From NCBI GenBank assembly GCA_023391395.1, contig JAEWBA010000400.1, forward strand, positions 1 to 5,038: DNA of 5,038 nt, given 5' to 3'. Source of the stretch: Pseudomonadota bacterium. Its GTDB lineage: Bacteria > Pseudomonadota > Gammaproteobacteria > Burkholderiales > Burkholderiaceae_D. Under the pieces are notes generated by a model. The model had not been told where the DNA came from, did no database searches, and saw nothing but the letters and a program-made list of their open reading frames with translations. The translations under genes and the position numbers were made by a program. This document shows positions 1 to 5,038 of the stretch, in pieces; position 1 is the first letter of the stretch, and each line of letters begins with the position of its first letter.

Positions 1-1
1 C

Positions 2-2014
2 GTCTTCATCCTGAGCTGGGACATCGATACCCGCACCCGGCTGGTGCCTGACGGCGCCGATGACGGCTATCCCGAGCCCCTGGGCGAATTCCTGCACGAG
101 GTGGTGGCCTCGCGGCCGGGACTGCAGATATTCGTGCTGAACTGGGACTTTGCCATGCTGTATGCCCTGGAGCGCGAATGGCTGCCGATCTACAAGCTGG
201 GCTGGCACAGCCATCAGCGGCTGAAATTCCGTATGGACGGCCGGCATCCCATAGGAGCCTCGCATCACCAGAAAGTGGTGGTGATCGACGACGCGCTGGC
301 CTTCGTCGGCGGTCTGGATCTGACGCGCAGCCGCTGGGACCGCCCGGAGCATGCCTGCCGGGAGCCGCTGCGGCGCGATCCCGACGGTACACCGTATGCG
401 CCTTTTCACGACGTGCAGGCCATGGTGGATGGCGCCGCGGCACGCGCCTTGGGTGAATTGGTTCGCAGCCGCTGGGAGCGGGCCACCGGCCGGCCGCCGC
501 CGACCGGCTTTGCGCCTCCGAGCGATGGCGTCTCGCTGTGGCCGGAATGGGTCGAGCCGGACCTGGTCGATGTCGAGGTCGGAATTGCGCGCACCGAGCC
601 GGCTTTCGAAGGACGGCCCGGCGTGTACGAGGTGCGCCAGCTGCACCTGGACGCTATTGCCGGCGCACGCCGCAGCCTGTTCTTCGAGAACCAGTATTTC
701 ACTTCGGACCTGATCTGCAATGCCCTGTCTGCGCGGCTGCAGACCGGCGACGGCCCGGAGGTGCTGGTGGTCTCGCCCAAGACACAAAGCGGCTGGCTGG
801 AACAGGTGTCCATGGGCGTGCTACGGGCGCGCGTGCACCGCCGCCTCAAGGATGCGGACCGCCACGGAAGGTATGGCCATTACTGTCCCCGCATCCCTGG
901 CCTGGAGGAAAGCTGCCTGAACGTGCACAGCAAGGTGTTTACGGCGGACGAGGATTTGCTCAGCATAGGTTCGGCCAACCTGTCGAACCGCTCGATGGCC
1001 TTCGATACCGAATGCAACCTCGTTATCGAGGCGCACGGCGACGAGGCCACGTGCGCGCGTATACGGGAGGCCATTGCCGGCATGCGCGCCCGCCTGCTGG
1101 GAGAGCATCTGAACGTGGCACCGGCGCGTGTGGAGCAGGAAATCAGCGCGCGCGGCAGCCTGCTCGGCGCGGTCCATGCCTTGCAGCAGGAAGGCCGCAG
1201 CCTGATCGAGCTGGATCCCACGGTCACTCCCGAGCTCGACGCCCTGATTCCCCAGCAGGCCGTGTTCGACCCCGAAAAGCCGATCGATCCGGATGAGCTG
1301 GTGGCGCAGTTCGTGCCCTATGAGGCGCGCAAGCCGGTGCCCCGGCGCATGATCGGGCTCGGAGCGCTGGCCGTCAGCCTGGCGCTGCTGGCGATCGCCT
1401 GGCGCTGGACGCCCCTGCGCGAATGGGTCAACCTGCCGTCCCTGATTGCCCTGGCGCGCAGCGTGCAGGGCTTGCCGTTCACCGCGCTGGCCGTCATCGG
1501 CAGCTATGCCGTGGCCGGCACACTCATGGTTCCCGTGACCCTGCTGATCGCCGTCACGGCCATCGTATTCGGGCCCGGCGAGGGCGCACTGTACGCGATG
1601 GTCGGATCGCTGTTGAGCTCCTTTATTACCTATGGCCTGGGCTATTGGCTGGGGCGCGACGCGGTGCGCCACCTGCTGGGACCGCGCATCAACCGTCTCA
1701 GTCGGCGAATTGCCCGGCGCGGCATCCTGGCCATGGTGGTCCTGCGCCTGCTGCCGGTGGCGCCTTTTACCATCGTGAACTTGGTGGCGGGCGCCTCCCA
1801 TATCCGCATGCGCGACTATCTGATCGGGACCGTGCTCGGCATGCTGCCCGGCATCGTCCTCACCGTCACTTTCACCCATCATCTGGCCGAAGCCATACGC
1901 AACCCGAGCGCCGGCACGGTGGCCGTGCTGGCGGTGCTGTCCATGCTGCTGATCGTTTCGGCGCTGGGCTTGCAACGCCTGTTCGCAGGGAAGGGGGACG
2001 GCGAGCCCCGATGA
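2..2014 (+). CDS. Phospholipase D-like (cardiolipin synthase-like) protein fused to a C-terminal VTT/DedA membrane domain; 5' partial
   Basis: The frame is open from the left edge (VFILSWDIDTRTRL...), so the true start lies upstream; 670 residues are visible. Two intact HKD motifs (HxKxxxxD) define the PLD superfamily: HHQKVVVIDD, with H89, K91 and D96 of the visible part, and VHSKVFTAD, with H309, K311 and D316. Around them are typical PLD surroundings (FVGGLDL, NQYFTSD, SANLSNRSM). Family enzymes transfer phosphatidyl groups or hydrolyse phosphodiesters through a histidine intermediate; this subgroup resembles ClsB/YbhO. After a charged linker (about 360-445), residues about 448-665 form several hydrophobic helices. 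These carry VTT/DedA signatures: a glycine-rich GPGEGALYAMVGS stretch, the RLLPVAPFTIVNLVAG loop and a later PGI. The reading frame is continuous across the junction, so this is a real fusion. The PLD part has no visible signal peptide, but the N-terminus is missing. The substrate is not known; action on membrane phospholipids is inferred. The stop overlaps the next gene. Confidence 0.93.
   Translation, partial: VFILSWDIDTRTRLVPDGADDGYPEPLGEFLHEVVASRPGLQIFVLNWDFAMLYALEREWLPIYKLGWHSHQRLKFRMDGRHPIGASHHQKVVVIDDALAFVGGLDLTRSRWDRPEHACREPLRRDPDGTPYAPFHDVQAMVDGAAARALGELVRSRWERATGRPPPTGFAPPSDGVSLWPEWVEPDLVDVEVGIARTEPAFEGRPGVYEVRQLHLDAIAGARRSLFFENQYFTSDLICNALSARLQTGDGPEVLVVSPKTQSGWLEQVSMGVLRARVHRRLKDADRHGRYGHYCPRIPGLEESCLNVHSKVFTADEDLLSIGSANLSNRSMAFDTECNLVIEAHGDEATCARIREAIAGMRARLLGEHLNVAPARVEQEISARGSLLGAVHALQQEGRSLIELDPTVTPELDALIPQQAVFDPEKPIDPDELVAQFVPYEARKPVPRRMIGLGALAVSLALLAIAWRWTPLREWVNLPSLIALARSVQGLPFTALAVIGSYAVAGTLMVPVTLLIAVTAIVFGPGEGALYAMVGSLLSSFITYGLGYWLGRDAVRHLLGPRINRLSRRIARRGILAMVVLRLLPVAPFTIVNLVAGASHIRMRDYLIGTVLGMLPGIVLTVTFTHHLAEAIRNPSAGTVAVLAVLSMLLIVSALGLQRLFAGKGDGEPR
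1991..1997 (+). promoter_or_regulatory. Shine-Dalgarno-like site for the EEP gene, inside the upstream gene
   Basis: AAGGGGG matches the AAGGAGG consensus at six of seven bases. It lies 13 bases before the ATG at 2011, somewhat further than ideal. The start also sits in an ATGA stop/start overlap, so translation is probably coupled to the upstream gene and need not depend on this site alone. Confidence 0.45.
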
Positions 2015-2754
2015 ATTTCGAATCCGCAACCCAGATTCGCCGAGGCCCGCCACCGGCGGAGATCAGCCCCTGGCCCCTGACCGTCGCTACCTACAATATC
2101 CATAGCGCAGTCGGAACCGATGGCCGCTTCATGCCATCCCGGGTTGCCGATGTGCTGCAAGAGATCGAGGCCGACATTATTGCGCTGCAGGAAGTCCCGC
2201 TGGGTGGGGGCGGCATGCCGAATGTCTACGAAATGCTGCGCGAGGCAACCGGTTTCTATGGCGTCGACGGTCCGACTCAGTACGGACCCGGCCGGCGCTT
2301 CGGCAACGCCGTCCTCAGCCGCTATCCGATCCGGGCCCGGCGCGCCATCGATCTTTCGCACGGCCGGCGCGAACCGCGAGGGGCCGTCGACGCCGACATC
2401 GATTGCCATGGCCACCCGCTTCGAGTCATTGCGACCCATCTGGGCCTGCTGCCCGGCGAACGCCGCTACCAGGTGCGCCGCCTGCTGCAAGTCTTCGACA
2501 CCGACCGCATGCCGGTTATCCTGATGGGCGACCTCAACGAATGGTTCGTCTGGGGACGGGCGCTGCGTTGGCTGGTGTCGCACTTCGAAGCGGTGCCGAA
2601 CATAGCCACCTTTCCCTCGCGCCTGCCTTTCCTCGCGCTGGATCGCATCTGGATCCGCCCGCGGCACCGCCTGGTGCATGTGGAAGTGCACAGGACGCGC
2701 CTGTCCCGGATTGCATCCGACCATCTACCCCTCATCGCCCACATCATCGAATGA
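2011..2754 (+). CDS. Endonuclease/exonuclease/phosphatase (EEP) family protein, YbhP-like
   Basis: A 247-residue protein with the full set of EEP (DNase I / exonuclease III / sphingomyelinase fold) motifs in order. These are VATYNIHSAVG with metal-site N29, IIALQEV with metal-ligand E61, ATHLG with H143, MGDLNEW with D174 and N176, LDRIW with D211, and the catalytic SDHLPL with D237 and H238. The family hydrolyses phosphodiester or phosphomonoester bonds using divalent metal; members act on nucleic acids, inositol phosphates or phospholipids, and the motifs alone do not tell which. There is no signal peptide or membrane segment, so it is probably cytoplasmic. The start is fixed by the ATGA overlap with the PLD-VTT gene; co-transcription and translational coupling follow. 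E. coli keeps a similar pair, ybhP next to ybhO (clsB), so a role alongside the PLD enzyme in lipid metabolism is plausible but inferred. All catalytic residues are present and the length is usual for a minimal EEP domain. Confidence 0.92.
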   Translation: MNFESATQIRRGPPPAEISPWPLTVATYNIHSAVGTDGRFMPSRVADVLQEIEADIIALQEVPLGGGGMPNVYEMLREATGFYGVDGPTQYGPGRRFGNAVLSRYPIRARRAIDLSHGRREPRGAVDADIDCHGHPLRVIATHLGLLPGERRYQVRRLLQVFDTDRMPVILMGDLNEWFVWGRALRWLVSHFEAVPNIATFPSRLPFLALDRIWIRPRHRLVHVEVHRTRLSRIASDHLPLIAHIIE

Positions 2755-2781
2755 CCATGCGCGAAGCGCCGCACGTATAAT
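2751..2781 (+). promoter_or_regulatory. Candidate sigma70 promoter for cho
   Basis: A perfect -10 hexamer, TATAAT, occupies 2776-2781 and stands out in GC-rich DNA. The best -35 candidate is ATGACC at 2751-2756 (four of six against TTGACA), with a slightly long 19-base spacer; it overlaps the TGA stop of the EEP gene. There is no extended -10 TGn. Transcription would start near 2786-2790, directly before the hairpin at 2791. The position in the only sizeable gap before cho supports it, but the weak -35 keeps this a prediction. Confidence 0.5.
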
Positions 2782-2790
2782 GGCCATCTC

Positions 2791-2823
2791 GCGGCGAAGG
2801 GCGCCACGCCTGCCTTTCGCCGC
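2791..2823 (+). other. Stem-loop in the cho leader
   Basis: The arm GCGGCGAAGGGC (2791-2802) pairs with GCCTTTCGCCGC (2812-2823) in a 12-bp stem with one G-T wobble and a 9-base loop. If the TATAAT at 2776 is used, this hairpin forms the 5' end of the cho mRNA and ends five bases before the ribosome binding site. It may stabilise the 5' end or tune translation. No T-run follows, so a rho-independent terminator for the upstream operon is less likely, though a stem alone can still mark a 3' end. It also buries the SD-like GAAGGG at 2796-2801. Confidence 0.55.
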
Positions 2824-2828
2824 CATAT

Positions 2829-2834
2829 GGTGAT
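2829..2834 (+). promoter_or_regulatory. Ribosome binding site that decides the cho start
   Basis: GGTGAT matches the 3' half of the extended anti-SD complement (TAAGGAGGTGAT) and ends four bases before the ATG at 2839. The alternative in-frame ATG at 2827 has only pyrimidine-rich hairpin sequence in front of it, with no usable SD. Confidence 0.5.
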
Positions 2835-2838
2835 TTTC

Positions 2839-3741
2839 ATGCAAGCCCGCATTACCTCCGTGGGGCTGGTAGTCCAGCCCGATCCGGCCGAGCTGTTCGT
2901 CTACCCCGACCATATCGACCGTGCCAGCCTGGATGCCTTGCCCTCGCGCCCCGGCATCTACATCTTCCGCGATGAAGAAAACCGCCCCCTCTACATTGGC
3001 AAGAGCGTCAACATCCGCAGCCGCGTGCTGTCGCACCTGCGCACGCCGGAAGAGGCGCGCATGCTGCGGCAAAGCCGGCGCGTCGATTTCTGCCGCACCG
3101 CCGGCGAGATCGGCGCTCTGCTTCTGGAATCGCGGTTGATCAAGGACTTGCAGCCCTTGCACAACAAGAAGCTGCGGCGCACCCGCGAAATGTGTTCGCT
3201 GCGATTGGCGGCAGGACCGCGCGGCGCGGTCCCCGAAGTGGTGTATGCGCGCGAGCACGACTTCGCGGCGACCGAGGGCTTGTACGGCCTGTTCGCCACG
3301 CGGCGCGCCGCTCTCGAGCGCCTGCGTGCGGTGGTCGACGAACAGGGTCTGTGCCCGGCGCTGGCCGGCCTGGAAAGCGCCACGCGCGGTCGCGCCTGCT
3401 TCGCGCGCCAGATCGGGCGCTGCCGGGGCGCCTGCGTCGGCGCCGAATCGCCGCAGGAGCACGAGGCACGCCTGCGCACCGCTCTCGACGAGCTGCGCGT
3501 GATCGCCTGGCCTTATCCCGGCGCCATGGGCATCGTCGAGGAATCCGAGGGTTGGCGCCAGACGCATGTGATTGACCGCTGGTTTTATCTCGGCTCCTTC
3601 GATGAGGGAGCGGCGGCGCCGGCCATGCGATTGAAACCCAGCTTCGACGTGGATACCTACCAGATCCTGCTCAGGCCCATGCTGCGCGGCGAATTGCGCC
3701 TCGTGCCGGTGCGGCTCCCGCGCACCGTCCGGAAGCGGTAG
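2839..3741 (+). CDS. cho: Excinuclease Cho (UvrC homologue), GIY-YIG endonuclease
   Basis: Cho makes the 3' incision at lesions in UvrAB-dependent nucleotide excision repair, as an alternative to UvrC, especially at bulky lesions. From the chosen start it is 300 residues (304 from ATG 2827), close to E. coli Cho at about 295. The N-terminal GIY-YIG nuclease shows GIY (39-41), YIG (52-54), K55, catalytic R62 in the YIGKSVNIRSRVLSHL block, and metal-binding E97 in IGALLLESRLIK, followed by N109. These blocks read almost as in E. coli Cho. The C-terminal half has the Cho/UvrC-type cysteine set C172, C187, C195 and C199, and lacks the UvrB-binding and RNase H-like halves of UvrC, which separates Cho from UvrC. 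The start at 2839 is preferred for its GGTGAT site and better family length. It seems monocistronic, with its own promoter candidate and a convergent neighbour downstream. I see no LexA box upstream, unlike the SOS-controlled E. coli gene. Confidence 0.93.
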   Translation: MQARITSVGLVVQPDPAELFVYPDHIDRASLDALPSRPGIYIFRDEENRPLYIGKSVNIRSRVLSHLRTPEEARMLRQSRRVDFCRTAGEIGALLLESRLIKDLQPLHNKKLRRTREMCSLRLAAGPRGAVPEVVYAREHDFAATEGLYGLFATRRAALERLRAVVDEQGLCPALAGLESATRGRACFARQIGRCRGACVGAESPQEHEARLRTALDELRVIAWPYPGAMGIVEESEGWRQTHVIDRWFYLGSFDEGAAAPAMRLKPSFDVDTYQILLRPMLRGELRLVPVRLPRTVRKR

Positions 3742-3742
3742 G

Positions 3743-3769
3743 GCGGCCTGCCGTAACGGCGTCGGCCCC
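3743..3769. terminator. Imperfect inverted repeat in the convergent gap; possible shared terminator
   Basis: The 28-base space between the cho stop and the cyclase stop contains GGCC (3745-3748) pairing with GGCC (3764-3767), and inside it GCCG (3750-3753) pairing with CGGC (3757-3760) around a TAA loop. The two stems are joined by a small asymmetric bulge. The position between convergent genes fits a two-way terminator. No T-run is present on either strand, so intrinsic termination would be weak, and chance pairing in GC-rich DNA is possible. Confidence 0.25.
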
Positions 3770-5038
3770 TCAGTGTCCGTTGGGCGTCATTCCCGGCTCG
3801 TAGAAGCGCACGGCGTTCTTGCCGCTTTTCTTGGCGTGGTACATGGCGGTATCTGCATGTCTCATCAGCACTTTGTCCTCGGTGCCATGGGTCGGATAGA
3901 GGGCGATGCCGATGCTGGCGGAAATAGACAGGTCCAGGCCGGATATCTCGAACGGCTTGGACAAGGCTTCCAGGGCCTTGGCGGCGACCACCGTGGCGCC
4001 TTCCTTCCCCTCGATGTGGGGCAGCAGCATCACGAACTCGTCGCCGCCGAGCCGGGCGGCAGTATCGGATTGCCGGCAGCAATCGCGCAGGCGGCGCGCG
4101 ACTTCCTTCAGAAGCAGGTCGCCGATGGCATGGCCATACTCGTCGTTGACCGGCTTGAATTTGTCGAGGTCGATGAACAGGAAGGCGAGCTGGGTGCCTT
4201 CGCGCCGCGCCGTGGCAATCGCCTGGCCCAGCCGTTCGGTGATGAGCTTGCGGTTGGGCAGGCCGGTCAGCACATCGTATAAAGCCAGGTGCATGGCTTG
4301 CTGCGCCGCCTTCAATGCACGGGCCCGGTCGTCCAGCAGCAACCACACGACCAGGGCCAGCAGCAGGGCGATGCTCACGCCGCCCTTCTGGATCAGCTCG
4401 GCCCGCTCTTCCTCGGGACTGCCGCGGATCATGGGGGCCGAGGTGGCGACCAGCGTCCATTCGTGTCCGGCGATTTCGATGTTGCGCGTTGCCTTGAGCA
4501 CCTCGCCGGAGTATGAGGCAGGCGGACCGCGCAGGTTGTCATACATGCGCGGCTCGGGGGATACCGTCCTGCCGTCGTAGAGTGCAATCCCAAACGACTC
4601 GGCCCGGCCCTCGTCGAGGCCGCTCATCAGATCGTTCATGCGAAAGGGCGCATACACCCATCCCAGGAGGTTGGCGCGGCGCTCTTCCAGGCTATCCGCC
4701 TTCTTGCTGTAGACCGCGAGATACATGAGGAAGCCGACCTGAGCATCCGCCCCGCTTTCCTGCACCAGCGTGACTTTTCCGGAAATGACAGGACGGCCCG
4801 TGTCGCGCGCCTGCTCCATGGCCTCGCGCCGCACCGGTTCGGAATACATATCGAAACCGAAGGCCCGCAGATTGCGCCCGGCAAAGGGCTCCAGATACAC
4901 GATGGCGGAATAGGCGTCGCGCTCGCCCGGGGGTTTGATGTCGTAATTCGGAAAACCCTCGGCACGGACCGCGGCGATATGTTGCGCTTTCTGTTCCGCT
5001 CTCAGAAATACCGAATAGCCGATGCCTTCGATGCCGGG
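3770..5038 (-). CDS. CHASE-domain membrane diguanylate cyclase (GGDEF); N-terminus beyond the window
   Basis: The frame stays open from the right edge to the TGA at 3770-3772; 422 residues are visible, and the start plus first membrane helix lie outside. Residues 1 to about 200 form a CHASE sensor domain, normally periplasmic: GIEGIGYSVFLR at the start, then IVYLEPFAGRN, FGFDMYSEPVRREAM, ARDTG and VTLVQE. A membrane helix follows at about 220-236 (VSIALLLALVVWLLL). The cytoplasmic GGDEF domain begins at LALYDVLTGLPNR (251-263), with metal-site DLDKF (290-294), NDEYGHAIGD, the catalytic GGDEF at 331-335 and RQSD (322-325), five residues before it, as the RxxD inhibitory site. It should make c-di-GMP from two GTP in response to an unknown small-molecule signal, with product inhibition. 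There is no EAL domain; the protein ends soon after RFYEPGM, a phrase common at GGDEF-EAL linkers. The gene is convergent with cho and unrelated in function. The ligand cannot be told from sequence. Confidence 0.93.
   Translation of the reverse strand, partial: PGIEGIGYSVFLRAEQKAQHIAAVRAEGFPNYDIKPPGERDAYSAIVYLEPFAGRNLRAFGFDMYSEPVRREAMEQARDTGRPVISGKVTLVQESGADAQVGFLMYLAVYSKKADSLEERRANLLGWVYAPFRMNDLMSGLDEGRAESFGIALYDGRTVSPEPRMYDNLRGPPASYSGEVLKATRNIEIAGHEWTLVATSAPMIRGSPEEERAELIQKGGVSIALLLALVVWLLLDDRARALKAAQQAMHLALYDVLTGLPNRKLITERLGQAIATARREGTQLAFLFIDLDKFKPVNDEYGHAIGDLLLKEVARRLRDCCRQSDTAARLGGDEFVMLLPHIEGKEGATVVAAKALEALSKPFEISGLDLSISASIGIALYPTHGTEDKVLMRHADTAMYHAKKSGKNAVRFYEPGMTPNGH

Noticed and set aside
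538..1296. Open frame on the + strand inside the PLD domain
   Set aside because: Out-of-frame reading of the PLD gene, rich in R, P and A; no motif.
821..2053. Long open frame on the - strand (410 codons) opposite the PLD-VTT gene
   Set aside because: It lies antisense to a gene with clear HKD and VTT motifs. The translation is rich in Q, H, R, A and G with no recognisable domain, as expected for the shadow of a GC-rich gene.
2701..2716. CTGT at 2701-2704 as half of a LexA box
   Set aside because: Eight bases later the sequence is GCAT, not ACAG, and it lies inside the EEP coding region upstream of the predicted cho promoter.
1879..2724. Long open frame on the - strand (281 codons) opposite the EEP gene
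   Set aside because: It overlaps the EEP gene, whose six catalytic motifs are all intact; the translation matches no known family.
2827..2838. ATG at 2827 as the cho start
   Set aside because: It is in frame and possible, but has no SD in front (hairpin arm only), whereas ATG 2839 has GGTGAT four bases away and gives a better family length.
2725..3567. Long open frame on the - strand (280 codons) opposite cho
   Set aside because: Antisense shadow of a strongly conserved Cho sequence; no motif and no plausible start context.
3773..4282. Open frame on the + strand opposite the GGDEF domain
   Set aside because: Mirror of the GGDEF coding frame; low-complexity G/A/H/Q composition and no domain.
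1..5038. CRISPR arrays, tRNA/rRNA genes, insertion-sequence ends or attachment sites
   Set aside because: No spaced direct repeats, cloverleaf-like sequence, transposase motifs or terminal inverted repeats could be seen; nearly every base lies in one of four known gene families.

Overview
The window is about 5 kb of GC-rich, tightly packed chromosomal DNA with third-position G/C bias. Gene content and style suggest a betaproteobacterium of the Burkholderiales, possibly the Alcaligenaceae (Bordetella/Achromobacter-like). That placement rests on codon style and protein resemblance from memory and is only moderately secure. There are no RNA genes, insertion sequences, phage genes or CRISPR arrays; this looks like ordinary core or near-core chromosome.

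Left part (1-2754, + strand): a two-gene lipid/phosphodiester cassette. The first gene enters from the left edge. It encodes a two-HKD phospholipase D / cardiolipin-synthase-like domain fused to a C-terminal VTT (DedA/SNARE-associated) membrane domain. Its stop codon overlaps the start of the second gene (ATGA), a compact soluble endonuclease/exonuclease/phosphatase (EEP) protein. The pairing resembles the E. coli ybhP-ybhO(clsB) neighbourhood, with a VTT module added to the PLD protein.

Middle part (2755-3741, + strand): an 84-base gap, then cho, the UvrC-like GIY-YIG excinuclease. The gap holds a perfect TATAAT box, a 12-bp hairpin that would sit at the very 5' end of the transcript, and a GGTGAT ribosome binding site that favours the ATG at 2839. 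No LexA operator is visible, although E. coli cho belongs to the SOS regulon.

Right part (3742-5038, - strand): after a 28-base convergent gap lies a CHASE-transmembrane-GGDEF diguanylate cyclase, which runs off the right edge (its N-terminus is missing). It has an intact GGDEF active site and an intact RxxD inhibitory site.

The three units (lipid cassette, repair nuclease, c-di-GMP enzyme) have no obvious common pathway. I see no clear sign of a wholly new system. The points most worth following are the PLD-VTT fusion coupled to the EEP gene, the cho leader hairpin, and a UvrC-like four-cysteine set in Cho.
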